Made by a program: the position numbers and the translations under genes. The notes below the pieces were generated by a model. The model was given only the letters and a program-made list of their open reading frames with translations. It was not told the origin of the DNA and made no database searches. A stretch of DNA of 64,000 nt from Psychrobacter sp. I-STPA10 (lineage in GTDB: Bacteria > Pseudomonadota > Gammaproteobacteria > Pseudomonadales > Moraxellaceae): NCBI RefSeq assembly GCF_021012795.1, contig NZ_VFYU01000015.1, positions 143,148 through 207,147 of the forward strand. The letters run 5' to 3'. Shown one piece after another: positions 10,496 to 20,314 of the stretch. The first letter of the stretch is position 1. Each line of letters begins with the position of its first letter.

Positions 10496-11287
10496 TTAGT
10501 TAGGTTCTGCAAAAGCTTGAGCGATGGCAACAAAACTCTCTGCTGTCAGTGCAGCACCGCCGACTAAAACACCATCAATTTGTTGACTACTTGCAAATAC
10601 CTGAGCATTCTCAGGTTTGACACTACCACCATATATAATAGGTGTTGATTTTAAATAATCACTCATTGTACCAAGTACATCTCTTATTTGAGCATGTATC
10701 TGTGTCACCACTTCTACTGTGGGTATCTTACCTGTGCCAATTGCCCATACAGGCTCATAAGCAATGATAAGTTGTAAGTCTAATTTATCTGTTGGTTTTT
10801 CTTGAGCAGCTTGGATAGCTAAAAAATCATAAATTACTTGTAATTGTTTATTAAGTACTTGTTGTGTTTGTCCTGCATCATACTCTGCTTCAGTTTCACC
10901 CACACACAATATTACGCCAAGATGATATTGCTGGCAGTGTTGCAGTTTTTGTAATAATAATGCATTAGATTCAGCATAATACTCACGTCGCTCAGAATGA
11001 CCAAGTATCACCCAGCTAACACCAATGTCTTGTAGTTGTTTGGCAGATACATCACCTGTATAAGCTCCTGTATCTGCTGTCATCGCCGTCACATCTTGGG
11101 CTGCCATAGTAATATGTGATGTGTGCATTTGTGTAGCAAGGGTCGCTGTATATAACGTACTCGGCGCAACCACTATCTGACAATTGCTCAGCTCAGTTGT
11201 CTGCTCTTTAATATCATTAGCCAATACTAACGCCTGTTGTAGCGTTGCAGGATTTAGCTTCCAGTTTCCAATTACCCAAGCAGACAT
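10496..11287 (-). CDS. tpiA: Triosephosphate isomerase
   Basis: Interconverts dihydroxyacetone phosphate and glyceraldehyde 3-phosphate. The 263-residue barrel has K10 in GNWKLNP, H97 in WVILGHSERREYY, and the catalytic E178 in IAYEPVWAIGTG. The phosphate loop GGSVKPEN and the C-terminal GVLVGGAAL follow. I took the ATG at 11287, since the product then starts MSAWVIGNWKLNP; an in-frame GTG six codons upstream is possible. A MITE lies only 45 bases upstream, so the promoter is inside or beyond it. Confidence 0.96.
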   Translation of the reverse strand: MSAWVIGNWKLNPATLQQALVLANDIKEQTTELSNCQIVVAPSTLYTATLATQMHTSHITMAAQDVTAMTADTGAYTGDVSAKQLQDIGVSWVILGHSERREYYAESNALLLQKLQHCQQYHLGVILCVGETEAEYDAGQTQQVLNKQLQVIYDFLAIQAAQEKPTDKLDLQLIIAYEPVWAIGTGKIPTVEVVTQIHAQIRDVLGTMSDYLKSTPIIYGGSVKPENAQVFASSQQIDGVLVGGAALTAESFVAIAQAFAEPN

Positions 11288-11332
11288 AGCTATTTCACTT
11301 CTCACAGATTAATGAATTTTTATGCAAAATTA

Positions 11333-11439
11333 TATAGTCGATACAAGATAATACTGGTACGAGGAAGTCGAGCAAAGGTGTACATATAGTACTGCGAGCG
11401 AGACTGACAACGTAACAGTTTTGTATTGGTTCGACTATA
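11333..11439 (+). mobile_element. 107-bp MITE of the TATAGTC family (copy D)
   Basis: The left end is TATAGTCGATAC and the right end, read in reverse, is TATAGTCGAACC. The TATA at the outer ends allows a TA target duplication. The core aligns with the copy near 41.8 kb: ACGAGG..GTCGAG, a GTAC-rich centre, GCGAGCGAG, then CGTAACAGT. It is noncoding and sits between the divergent tpiA and pilB genes, immediately upstream of tpiA. Confidence 0.8.
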
Positions 11440-11742
11440 AATAATAACAACCATCATTTTGACTGGTTAATTAACTAAAAATTAGCTTACTCATTTTAAC
11501 AAATCAGATATTATAGCAAATTTTACTCAGACATATAAACTTTGTAGCTTCGTTTCACTATGCTAAAGTAATATTTTTTCTACTTGTAACATCAAATCAG
11601 CTCATCCTCAAGACACCTCTTTATCATATAAAAAGAGGCAGCACTTGTATAAAGCAGCAATATGGGGTTAAATACTTTAATTAAAATACAAATAATACAT
11701 AATACAGATATTTATATATTTAAGTAAGTTTAAGGAGAGAGC
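11440..11742. other. pilB upstream region
   Basis: Noncoding, very AT-rich. It holds a small inverted repeat (CCTCTTT and AAAGAGG, about 11616-11638) with no T-tract, so it is not a clear terminator. A purine-rich AAGGAGAGAG ribosome site lies directly before the pilB ATG. I see no confident sigma-70 or sigma-54 promoter. Confidence 0.4.
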
Positions 11743-13446
11743 ATGTCAGCCCCAATGAGCTTTGGCGGTTTAGCACATCGATTGGTACAAGATGGACTGA
11801 TTGCAGAAGATGTCATGCAAAAAGCATTATCAGAATCCCAGCAACAGCAAACCAGTCTCATATCATATTTAGTAGATAATAAGTTGGCTGCTGCTGATAA
11901 ATTAGCATGGGCAGTGGCAAAAGAGTTTGGTGACCCCCTCTTTGATATTGATCAACTGAATAAAGACATTGTACCAATGGATTTGGTGAGTGAAAAAATT
12001 ATTCGCAAATATAATGCATTACCCATATTTAAACGAGGGCAGCGTCTTTTCGTTGCCATGAGCGATCCCTCTCGTTTGGATGCCATAGATGCAATACAAT
12101 TTAATTCTCGTTTATCTGTACAAACGGTTGTCGTAGAAGACAATAAATTAAAAAAATACATAGAGTCCAAACTCACTAGCTCTATGGATACTTTTAGCGA
12201 CTTTGATGATGGCGATCTATCAGTTGATGTTGAAAACAGTGATGAGAAAACAGATAATGAGGCAGGCTCTACTGGTGAAGAAGCTCCTGTGGTTAAGTTT
12301 ATCAATAAAATGTTGGTCGATGCCATTCGTATGGGAGCATCAGATTTACATTTTGAACCCTATGAAAAAACCTACCGTGTACGCTTTCGTATTGATGGGG
12401 TCATGCAAAAAATGGCATCTCCCCCCGTGCAACTTGCCAATAAAATTGCCTCACGATTAAAAGTAATGTCACAAATGGACATCTCCGAGCGACGTATTCC
12501 TCAAGATGGACGTATCAAGTTGAAAGTATCGAAAAATAAAGCCATTGATTTTCGTGTCAACTCTTTACCTACCTTATTTGGTGAAAAACTGGTATTACGT
12601 ATCTTAGATCCCTCTTCAGCCATGTTAGGAATCGATGCCTTAGGTTACGAGCCTGATCAAAAAGAGATGTTTTTAGAGGCGCTGCATAAACCTCAAGGTA
12701 TGCTACTTATTACAGGCCCCACTGGCTCTGGTAAAACCGTCTCTTTATATACCGGGTTAAACATTTTAAATACTGAAGAAACCAACATTTCAACCGCTGA
12801 AGATCCCGTAGAGATTAATTTAGAAGGCATCAATCAAGTCAATGTCAATCCTAAAGTAGGTCTCACCTTTGCCAGTGCACTAAAATCTTTTTTACGTCAA
12901 GATCCTGATATCGTTATGGTGGGTGAGATTCGAGACTTAGAAACTGCAGAGATTGCCATTAAAGCAGCACAAACTGGACATATGGTGTTGTCTACCTTGC
13001 ATACCAACTCTGCACCAGAGACTTTAACCCGTCTGCGTAATATGGGTGTGGCTTCTTTTAATATTGCCACTTCTGTCAACTTGGTCATTGCACAGCGTCT
13101 AGCCAGACGATTATGTAAAAACTGCAAAAAACCCACAACAGTTCCTAAACCAAGTTTACTTGAGATGGGCTTTACTGAAGAAGACTTATCTGATCCTGAC
13201 AACATCATTTATGAACCCGTTGGCTGTGCTGAGTGCCGTGAAGGATATAAAGGACGTGTTGGGGTTTATGAGGTGATGAAGATTAACGAGGACATTTCTC
13301 GAATTATTATGGAAGATGGTAATGCCATTGCAATTAAAGATGCCGCATTAAAAAATGGCTTTCGGGATTTGCGCCGCTCAGGTATTTTAAAAGTATTACA
13401 AGGATTAACCAGCATTCAAGAGATGTACCGAGTAACTTCTGAATGA
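11743..13446 (+). CDS. pilB: Type IV pilus assembly (extension) ATPase PilB
   Basis: Hexameric cytoplasmic ATPase that drives pilus polymerisation. The 567-residue protein has an N-terminal T2SSE_N (MshEN-type) domain at about residues 1-160. The catalytic half has Walker A GPTGSGKT (about 325-332), the Asp box ISTAEDPVE, Walker B DIVMVGEIRD (near 388), the His box GHMVLSTLHTNSAP, and a tetracysteine zinc site (CKNC...CAEC). It heads pilB-pilC-pilD, and pilin genes are not nearby. Confidence 0.96.
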   Translation: MSAPMSFGGLAHRLVQDGLIAEDVMQKALSESQQQQTSLISYLVDNKLAAADKLAWAVAKEFGDPLFDIDQLNKDIVPMDLVSEKIIRKYNALPIFKRGQRLFVAMSDPSRLDAIDAIQFNSRLSVQTVVVEDNKLKKYIESKLTSSMDTFSDFDDGDLSVDVENSDEKTDNEAGSTGEEAPVVKFINKMLVDAIRMGASDLHFEPYEKTYRVRFRIDGVMQKMASPPVQLANKIASRLKVMSQMDISERRIPQDGRIKLKVSKNKAIDFRVNSLPTLFGEKLVLRILDPSSAMLGIDALGYEPDQKEMFLEALHKPQGMLLITGPTGSGKTVSLYTGLNILNTEETNISTAEDPVEINLEGINQVNVNPKVGLTFASALKSFLRQDPDIVMVGEIRDLETAEIAIKAAQTGHMVLSTLHTNSAPETLTRLRNMGVASFNIATSVNLVIAQRLARRLCKNCKKPTTVPKPSLLEMGFTEEDLSDPDNIIYEPVGCAECREGYKGRVGVYEVMKINEDISRIIMEDGNAIAIKDAALKNGFRDLRRSGILKVLQGLTSIQEMYRVTSE

Positions 13447-13618
13447 ATATCAGAACAACTTTAAAATATAAAATAAATACTACATATAGGATTATTTACT
13501 ATATTCGTTTAAAATAAGGATATGTATCTAATAGGTATTCGCATGATATAAACCAATATGTGATATGCCAACTAACCTTCAAGAACATAAAAAAAGATAA
13601 AAAATAGAGGACAGCAGC

Positions 13619-14842
13619 ATGGCAAAAGCTACCACTGATATGTTATTAGATTTTGTCTATGATGGTACCAACCGTCGTGGACAAAAAGTAAAGGGGGAAA
13701 CGACCAGTCGTAGCATGGAGTTAGCCAAGGCACAACTGCGCAAACAAGGCATCACTGTACGTGCCATTAAGAAAAAACCCAAACCTCTGTTTACCTCTAA
13801 AAAGAAAATTAAAGCACTCGATATCGCCATTTTTGTACGCCAGCTTGCCACCATGATGAAAGCAGGCGTGCCTTTAACCCAGTCATTTGAAATTGTTGCT
13901 GACTCTTTAGACAATCCTTCGATGAAAGATTTGGTTTTAAAAATTAAAACAGAAATCGAATCTGGCAGCACCTTTGCGGCAGCTCTACGTAAACATCCTC
14001 GTTATTTTGACGATCTATTTTGCTCTTTAGTCGAGTCAGGAGAGCAATCTGGAGCGTTAGAAACCATGCTTGAACGCGTTGCCACTTATAAAGAAAAAAG
14101 TGAATTACTAAAAGCGAAAATTAAAAAAGCACTTAAATATCCGATTGCGGTGATTGTGGTTGCCATTATTGTCACCATCATTTTATTGGTTAAAGTTGTG
14201 CCAGTATTTGCTGAACTATTTAGCTCTTTTGGCGCTGAACTACCAGCATTTACCCAAATGGTAGTAACTATGTCAGAATGGATGCAGTCGTGGTGGTTTG
14301 TTCTAATTATAGGCATTGGTGCAGCTATTATTGCTTTTAGTGAAGCCAAAAAACGCTCCAAAAAATTTCGTGACTTTTTAGATCGCTTGGTTTTAAAAGC
14401 TCCTATCTTTGGTAACATTGCCTATCAAGCGGTGATTGCTCGCTTTGCTCGTACACTATCCACCACCTTTGCTGCAGGTGTCCCCCTTATTGATGCCCTA
14501 GACTCCACTGCAGGTGCCACCAATAATGTGGTATTTTATAATGCCACCCAGCGGGTCAAAGAAGATGTGGCCACAGGACAACAGTTACAATTTGCCATGC
14601 GCAGCACCAATTTATTTCCTAGTATGGCAATCCAAATGGTGGGTATTGGTGAAGAAGCGGGTAGTTTAGAAGAAATGCTAGATAAAGTAGCTACTTATTA
14701 TGAAAATGAAGTGGATAATGCGGTTGATGGACTGACCAGCTTAATGGAGCCCTTGATCATGGCTGTGCTAGGAGTATTAGTTGGTGGCTTAGTCGTTGCC
14801 ATGTACTTACCTATCTTCCAATTAGGGCAAGTAGTTGGTTAA
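13619..14842 (+). CDS. pilC: Type IV pilus inner-membrane platform protein PilC
   Basis: Polytopic platform that couples PilB to pilin assembly. The 407-residue protein carries two T2SSF repeats, each with the pattern FVRQLATMMKAGVPLTQ / FARTLSTTFAAGVPLID and a GEQSGALETML / GEEAGSLEEML segment. It has three predicted membrane helices (about residues 177-200, 220-240 and 375-400). A 172-base gap follows pilB and pilD starts 12 bases downstream. Confidence 0.96.
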   Translation: MAKATTDMLLDFVYDGTNRRGQKVKGETTSRSMELAKAQLRKQGITVRAIKKKPKPLFTSKKKIKALDIAIFVRQLATMMKAGVPLTQSFEIVADSLDNPSMKDLVLKIKTEIESGSTFAAALRKHPRYFDDLFCSLVESGEQSGALETMLERVATYKEKSELLKAKIKKALKYPIAVIVVAIIVTIILLVKVVPVFAELFSSFGAELPAFTQMVVTMSEWMQSWWFVLIIGIGAAIIAFSEAKKRSKKFRDFLDRLVLKAPIFGNIAYQAVIARFARTLSTTFAAGVPLIDALDSTAGATNNVVFYNATQRVKEDVATGQQLQFAMRSTNLFPSMAIQMVGIGEEAGSLEEMLDKVATYYENEVDNAVDGLTSLMEPLIMAVLGVLVGGLVVAMYLPIFQLGQVVG

Positions 14843-14854
14843 TAAGGTTTAATT

Positions 14855-15751
14855 ATGCAATTTTGGCAGCTACTACAAGATAATACCTCCCTCGCATTAG
14901 TCCTATTTGGTGTATTAGGGCTATGTGTGGGCAGTTTTTTAAATGTTGTTATTCATCGTATCCCCTTAATCATGACATATGAGTGGCGTAGTGGCTCTGT
15001 CGATTTATTAACTGAGCAAAAAGACATCGCAGTAAGCCTACTTGAGCCTATCCAAGCCATCGTTACTCAAGATACGGCCATCAATTTAAGTCACCCTGCT
15101 TCACGTTGCCCTCACTGTGGTCATGTTATTCGCTGGTATGAAAATATTCCATTAATCAGTTGGCTAGTACTAAAAGGTTGCTGTTCAGATTGTCAGCAGC
15201 CAATTGGCATACGTTATCCACTGGTTGAGCTAACAACAGCACTGCTAAGTATGTTGGTCATCTATCAACTTGGAGTTACCTTGCCTGCATTGGCAGCTTT
15301 GCTATTTGTGTGGACGCTACTGGCATTGATTGGCATTGATCATGATACCCAACTGCTACCAGATCGTCTCACTTTTCCTTTAGCAGGATTAGGACTGGCT
15401 GTAAATTCACAAGGCTGGTTTATCAGTCCTACCCAATCTATTTGGGGACTGATTATCGGATTTTTATCCTTATGGATAGTGGTCAAGATCTTTTATCTTC
15501 TCACCAAAAAACAGGGCATGGGACAAGGCGACTTCAAATTATTAGCCGTACTCGGTGCATGGCTGGGTCCGATGATGCTACCATTTATCATTCTACTCTC
15601 ATCTCTTTTAGGCTCAGTAGTGGGTGTGATATTAATGCGTAAACATGGTGAAAGCCGACCATTTGCCTTTGGCCCTTATATTGCCATTGCAGGCATCGTG
15701 GCTTTATTATATGGTCAAGATATCATGTCATGGTATCTTGGGCGGTACTAA
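14855..15751 (+). CDS. pilD: Prepilin leader peptidase / N-methyltransferase PilD
   Basis: Cleaves and N-methylates type IV prepilins and pseudopilins. The 298-residue membrane protein has the zinc-binding CPHC...CCSDC tetracysteine region near residues 85-115 and the two catalytic aspartates, in GIDHDTQLLPD and in GQGDFK (the GxGD motif). It follows pilC closely and completes the pilBCD operon. Confidence 0.96.
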   Translation: MQFWQLLQDNTSLALVLFGVLGLCVGSFLNVVIHRIPLIMTYEWRSGSVDLLTEQKDIAVSLLEPIQAIVTQDTAINLSHPASRCPHCGHVIRWYENIPLISWLVLKGCCSDCQQPIGIRYPLVELTTALLSMLVIYQLGVTLPALAALLFVWTLLALIGIDHDTQLLPDRLTFPLAGLGLAVNSQGWFISPTQSIWGLIIGFLSLWIVVKIFYLLTKKQGMGQGDFKLLAVLGAWLGPMMLPFIILLSSLLGSVVGVILMRKHGESRPFAFGPYIAIAGIVALLYGQDIMSWYLGRY

Positions 15752-15942
15752 TCAACATAGAGAATAAGACTTGTTCTGTTTCGTAAGTAATCCTGACAGT
15801 ATTAAGTGTAATTTTTTTAAATTTTATTTTAATTTTACCCTGTATAAAAGGTGATTATCTCCAAATCTATCACTTATTCCCATTTCCTAGCTAATAATCA
15901 ATCATAGCCATTAGTTAACAGCCATGAAAGGATTAATATATC

Positions 15943-16638
15943 ATGCCAACTTTTTCTGACACCACAACTGAGCAAGCCCCACAAGTATTTAATAAGCCAC
16001 AACAAAAGAGACTGGTGATTGGAGTAACAGGCGGTATTGGAAGTGGTAAATCAGTAGTAACCAAATGGTTTGAGCAACAAGGCATTGAAGTGGTTGATGC
16101 CGATGATATCGCTCATCAAATTATGCAAAAAGGTAGCCCCACACTGGCTAAATTGGTGACCAAGTTTGGTAACTGGATACTCACAGAAAAAGGAGAGATG
16201 GATAGAAAAGCAGTTAGACAACATGTTTTTACTTATCCTGATGCCCTGATGACCTTAGAGAGTATCACCCATCCAGCCATCCGTCTTGAGGCAAAACGGC
16301 GATTGGCACAGACAAAATCAACCTATGTCATACTATCTGCACCTTTACTGCTTGAAGGCGCAGAAGCAGGTCTGGCGAATCTCTGCCATCGTATTTTAGT
16401 CATTGATGCACCAGAGTCACTGCAAATTGAACGTGCCAGTAAGCGCGATAAACAAACCATAGAAAAAATTAAAGCCATTATGGACAACCAGCTCAGCAGA
16501 GAAGACCGCACCAATCAAGCAGACGATATCGTTATCAATGATGGTGATCTAAATAATCTCTATGCTCAGCTTCAACCTTTACACAAAAATTATCTAAGTA
16601 TGGCAAATATGCCTCTTTCTATGTTCGCTCTTTGTTAA
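15943..16638 (+). CDS. coaE: Dephospho-CoA kinase
   Basis: Last step of coenzyme A synthesis. The 231-residue product has the P-loop GVTGGIGSGKS at about residues 28-38 after a 20-residue N-terminal extension. It also has VVDADDIAHQ, the LEGAEAGLANLCHRILVIDAP lid region and RASKRDK. Its position after pilBCD is the same as in Pseudomonas and Acinetobacter. The stop codon lies inside an 8-base tandem repeat. Confidence 0.95.
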   Translation: MPTFSDTTTEQAPQVFNKPQQKRLVIGVTGGIGSGKSVVTKWFEQQGIEVVDADDIAHQIMQKGSPTLAKLVTKFGNWILTEKGEMDRKAVRQHVFTYPDALMTLESITHPAIRLEAKRRLAQTKSTYVILSAPLLLEGAEAGLANLCHRILVIDAPESLQIERASKRDKQTIEKIKAIMDNQLSREDRTNQADDIVINDGDLNNLYAQLQPLHKNYLSMANMPLSMFALC

Positions 16639-16670
16639 GTAGTTAAGTGGTTAAGTGGTTAAGTGGTTAA
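16634..16670 (+). repeat. 8-base tandem repeat overlapping the coaE stop
   Basis: GTTAAGTA followed by three copies of GTTAAGTG and a partial fifth unit. The TAA of the first unit is the coaE stop. Loss or gain of units leaves the stop intact, so protein effects are unlikely. Confidence 0.85.
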
Positions 16671-16743
16671 TTTACATTGATGGCATCAATGCGATTGCTG
16701 CTTTGTTCATCGCCCAAAATGCTGATCTGATCTGGCCATAATA

Positions 16744-16915
16744 AGAACCTGTATTCATAATTCATAATCCAAAATCAGGGGAGTTTTAAACTAAAATTGC
16801 GTAATACAAGGCAAATTTTGGGGCGAATAGTCACTCTATTTAACCCAAAATTTAACACCGTAGTACGTCTATTTTAGGTAAAAAGCCACCATTATGGGTT
16901 GTGAATACAGGTTCT
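16744..16915 (+). mobile_element. 172-bp MITE with AGAACCTGTATTCA ends
   Basis: The terminal inverted repeat AGAACCTGTATTCA is perfect over 14 bases and continues imperfectly. A flanking TAA on both sides of GAACC...GGTTC could be a 3-bp target duplication. The interior folds into a second stem, AAATTTTGGG with CCCAAAATTT, flanked by ATACAAGGC and AACACCGTA, the same outer core blocks seen in the TATAGTC-family elements. Noncoding; it lies 9 bases downstream of the rlmB stop. Confidence 0.8.
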
Positions 16916-16924
16916 AATTGTGAC

Positions 16925-17704
16925 TTAGGATGGATGGCGTTGTCTGCTAATCTCATATAATGCCATACCTGTCGCCACGCTAACGTTCAGACTTTGCAAA
17001 TTGCCATGACTATTGCCGCTCATGGGAATATAAACCAGCTCATCACATTTGTCTGTGGTCAATCGGCGCATACCATCGCCTTCTGACCCCATAATCAAGG
17101 CAACCTTGCCAGTAAAATCACATGCTGGTAATGGTTTTGCAGTAGCTTCTAATGCGGTACCAAATACAAAAACACCAGACTTTTTAAGCTGCTCAATACA
17201 GCGAGATAAATTTGTCACTGCAATCACAGGAATAATCTCTAGTGCACCAACGGAGACTTTAGCAACGGTAGCCGTCAAGCTAGCAGAATGATGTTTGGGA
17301 CAAATAACCGCATCTACACCCATTGCTACTGCGGTACGCAAACATGCACCCAAATTATGTGCATCGGTGACTTGATCTAAAATTAAAAACAAACAATCAT
17401 CTTGCTCACTAATGCTTTCAATCTTACTTTCATCTGCAAAAGCTTTTGGGGTTGCATGTAACACCACACCTTGGTGTTGCGGGCTATGACATAAGGTAGC
17501 CAATTTATCTTTTTGTGCATATTGAATGCTTACTCCCATCTGCTCTGCCATTGTCTTGATCTGATGAATCTGGCTATCTGCATTGTCTTCTTTACCAGAC
17601 TCTTGGTAAGACGGTTGTAAAAATAAAGCACGGGCTGCCTCAGGACGCTGCTGCAATAATGCTGCCACTGCATGAATACCATAAAAATAAGTGGGCTTCG
17701 CCAT
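16925..17704 (-). CDS. rlmB: 23S rRNA (guanosine-2'-O-)-methyltransferase RlmB (SpoU/TrmH family)
   Basis: Methylates G2251 of 23S rRNA. The 259-residue protein has the N-terminal substrate-binding domain (YFYGIHAVAALLQQRPE) and a C-terminal SPOUT knot. Knot motifs are ILDQVTDAHNLGACLRTA, ALIMGSEGDGMRRL and PMSGNSHGNLQSLNVSVATGMALYE. It is transcribed toward coaE, ppnP lies just upstream, and the stop abuts a MITE. Confidence 0.94.
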   Translation of the reverse strand: MAKPTYFYGIHAVAALLQQRPEAARALFLQPSYQESGKEDNADSQIHQIKTMAEQMGVSIQYAQKDKLATLCHSPQHQGVVLHATPKAFADESKIESISEQDDCLFLILDQVTDAHNLGACLRTAVAMGVDAVICPKHHSASLTATVAKVSVGALEIIPVIAVTNLSRCIEQLKKSGVFVFGTALEATAKPLPACDFTGKVALIMGSEGDGMRRLTTDKCDELVYIPMSGNSHGNLQSLNVSVATGMALYEISRQRHPS

Positions 17705-17732
17705 ATTAATGATTATCCTTTAAAATCAATTA

Positions 17733-18068
17733 CTATCCTTCAAGATGACAGATATATTGTACTATTTGCTCAGTACGTAGCACAAAATGACTATGACCAG
17801 CCACCATAAATGCTTGCCCTGCTCTATGGTAGGTAAAGGTATCCTCACCAGCAATTTTGACTTCACATTCACCAGTTAAGATCTCAATACGCTCAGAGGT
17901 ATGGGTCTCAAATTGGTATTCTGTAATGAGCTCATCACAGGGTAGTATGACCCCCAACATCTTTTTACTTCCATCACCAAATAATACTGTATGACTGCTA
18001 CAGCGTCCGTCATAGGAAATATTGGCATTTTTTACCACAGAAACGTGGTCATACGTCGTTGATGGCAT
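17733..18068 (-). CDS. ppnP: Pyrimidine/purine nucleoside phosphorylase PpnP (DUF1255)
   Basis: Small cupin that phosphorolyses several nucleosides. From the ATG at 18068 the product is 111 residues. The cupin pattern is visible in TSERIEILTGECEVKIAG and GQAFMVAGHSHFVLRTEQIVQYICHLEG, which resemble the E. coli YaiE/PpnP ending. An AAGGATG ribosome site precedes this ATG; a start 15 codons upstream would add a non-homologous hydrophobic segment. It lies 28 bases upstream of rlmB and is probably cotranscribed. Confidence 0.88.
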   Translation of the reverse strand: MPSTTYDHVSVVKNANISYDGRCSSHTVLFGDGSKKMLGVILPCDELITEYQFETHTSERIEILTGECEVKIAGEDTFTYHRAGQAFMVAGHSHFVLRTEQIVQYICHLEG

Positions 18069-18455
18069 AGTGACATCCTTTAATTCTATAATAATATAAA
18101 AGTTAATACCCAAACTGACATCTACGATATCTCATAAACAGATAATTAATATAGCGGATTAATACAATCTTTGATTACTAAAAACATGAATGTACATACT
18201 ACAATACGCTGAACAAGTCTGCTAAAGTGAGCTTGTTTTTTTATACAAGCCATGCGTCTTGTATAAATGATTAAATTTGTCGTTTGTGGATAAAGCAATG
18301 CTAACATAATATTGCTAAATATTTGCTACCGCTTTTTATTTTTTTATCAAAAGTACAAGATTGTGGTTATCCAGCGACTTAAAGCATTGCTCATATCTGC
18401 TATATAGAAAATTTATATCTAAACCTATTATGAATCGTTTAACTGAGAAGAGACC
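18069..18455. other. ppnP-recN divergent spacer with two hairpins
   Basis: Noncoding. It contains AACAAG...CTTGTT followed by a T-run (18212-18241) and directly after it a perfect 9-bp inverted repeat, TTATACAAG and CTTGTATAA (18241-18266). Neither has a gene upstream on the plus strand to terminate, so they may be operators or remnants. I saw no canonical SOS box in front of recN. Confidence 0.4.
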
Positions 18456-20168
18456 ATGTTGACCTCCTTAACCTTACAAAATTTTGCATTAATTGAGCAG
18501 CATGAGCTTAATTTTTGTACAGGGTTTAATGTGATTACAGGCGAGACTGGCGCAGGAAAATCGCTGTTATTAGATGCCTTATCTTTATGTGTTGGGGGGC
18601 GCAGTGACAGTGGCATGGTACGACATGGGCAAACATCTGCTGAGATTTATGCCCAGTTTGATGCGAGCTCTCCTGCCATTACTGCATGGTTTACAGACAA
18701 CGAGCGTGAACTGCCTGAAGATGACTCCTTACTGATTCGCCGCCAATTAAATGCCCAAGGACGCTCAAAAGCGTGGCTCAATGGCACACCTGTGAGCTTA
18801 GCTGAGCTAAAAGATTTGGGCAGATTACTGGTGAATATCCATAGTCAACATGCACAGCAAGCCTTATTAAAGCCGCAATTTGTGGTGGAATGGCTTGATA
18901 AAATGGCAGGTTTACAAGACATGGCCACACAAACAGCAGCTTTATATCAACACTATCGCAAACAACAGCGACAAGCAAAAGAATTGGCAGATGCTGCCAC
19001 GCATCGTCAAGACCGTATTGCTTTGCTTGAAAGTCAACTGGCTGAAATTACCCCTTTACTTAATATTGATTTTAAGCAAATTGAGGCTGAACATGAGGAA
19101 GTATCCAACCTTGAAAGCCTTATGCAAGAAGCCAGTCAAGCACTGTATTTGCTCGAAAATGATATGGATAATGGTAATGATGCCATAGATGTGATGGGAC
19201 AGCTTGGGCGTGCCATCAAAATATGTGATAGCCAAAGTAGTGTCAGTCAAACATTTGCGCAAGCATCTGAACAGCTCTATCTAGCACAGCAACAAATTAG
19301 CGAAGCCGCCAGTTTACTCGCTGATTATGCCGAACAACAAATGCCTGACCCTGAACGTCTTGAACAACTTAACGAACTGGTAAGTTTGGCGCACCGCCTC
19401 TCTCGTAAGCATGGTCTGCCAACTGCTGAGCTTATTGTTGAAGCAGTACAGTGGCAAACTGAGCTAGAGTCGCTGCAAAATCAGCCCAGCAGCGATGTGA
19501 TGCAAGAGCAAGTCATACAAGCTAAACAGCGCTTTATTAAAGCAGCACAAGCACTCAATACAGCTCGAATGGCAGCTGCACCTAAAATATGTGAGCTTCT
19601 AGTGGCAGGTCTGCAACCTTTGGCACTGCCTAATGCACAATGTTGCTTTGATTTTTATGAAAAATCGCCTGATAACTATAATGCACAAGGCACACATGAT
19701 ATTGAGTTGATGTTTAGCGCCAATGTGGGTATGCCGATGCAACCATTATATAAGATTGCCTCTGGGGGCGAGCTATCACGCATGGCGTTGGTAATGCAGG
19801 TATTATTAGCAACTCAGTCTACACAAACAGATAACCAACATAATAATGAACGTCAGCCGATGTTGGTCTTTGATGAGGTTGATGTGGGTATCAGTGGTGC
19901 AACGGCGCAAGTGGTGGGCGGATTGTTGCGCCAATTAGGGCAGCAACGGCAATTATTGGCAATCACCCATCAAGCACAGGTGGCATCACAGGCGCATCAG
20001 CACATTTTGGTACAAAAACACCATGATACCCAAACCACAAGCTCGCTATCGGTACTGACAGGCGATGCACAGGTAGATGAGTTGGCACGCATGTCTGGGG
20101 GTGTTACCATTACTGAGGTGACCCGTGAACATGCCCGCAGTTTGTTGGCGGATGTGACGGGTAGATAA
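18456..20168 (+). CDS. recN: DNA repair protein RecN
   Basis: SMC-like ATPase acting in double-strand break repair. The 570-residue protein has Walker A GETGAGKSLLLDAL at about residues 29-42, a central coiled-coil region at about 150-370, the ABC signature ASGGELSRMALVMQ, and Walker B MLVFDEVDVGISG. The length matches the family (about 555). It is transcribed divergently from ppnP. Confidence 0.97.
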   Translation: MLTSLTLQNFALIEQHELNFCTGFNVITGETGAGKSLLLDALSLCVGGRSDSGMVRHGQTSAEIYAQFDASSPAITAWFTDNERELPEDDSLLIRRQLNAQGRSKAWLNGTPVSLAELKDLGRLLVNIHSQHAQQALLKPQFVVEWLDKMAGLQDMATQTAALYQHYRKQQRQAKELADAATHRQDRIALLESQLAEITPLLNIDFKQIEAEHEEVSNLESLMQEASQALYLLENDMDNGNDAIDVMGQLGRAIKICDSQSSVSQTFAQASEQLYLAQQQISEAASLLADYAEQQMPDPERLEQLNELVSLAHRLSRKHGLPTAELIVEAVQWQTELESLQNQPSSDVMQEQVIQAKQRFIKAAQALNTARMAAAPKICELLVAGLQPLALPNAQCCFDFYEKSPDNYNAQGTHDIELMFSANVGMPMQPLYKIASGGELSRMALVMQVLLATQSTQTDNQHNNERQPMLVFDEVDVGISGATAQVVGGLLRQLGQQRQLLAITHQAQVASQAHQHILVQKHHDTQTTSSLSVLTGDAQVDELARMSGGVTITEVTREHARSLLADVTGR

Positions 20169-20314
20169 CTTATATCAGTTGGCAATCCTTACAGCCCTCA
20201 CTCCCCCTACTCTTTATCTTTAACACTTTGATATGATACTTTGTTATCAGAGTGCTTTGATATATCAACGCTTTGCTTTGATTTTAAAATTTAATTATTT
20301 GGTACTGACTTCTT

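Noticed and set aside
16634..16670. Tandem GTTAAGTG units as a CRISPR-like or phase-variation array
   Set aside because: The units are 8 bases with no spacers, and the coaE stop is in the first unit, so copy number does not change the protein.
18212..18266. Paired hairpins before recN as a terminator of an upstream plus-strand gene
   Set aside because: The nearest upstream gene (ppnP) is on the opposite strand, so there is no transcript to terminate in that direction.
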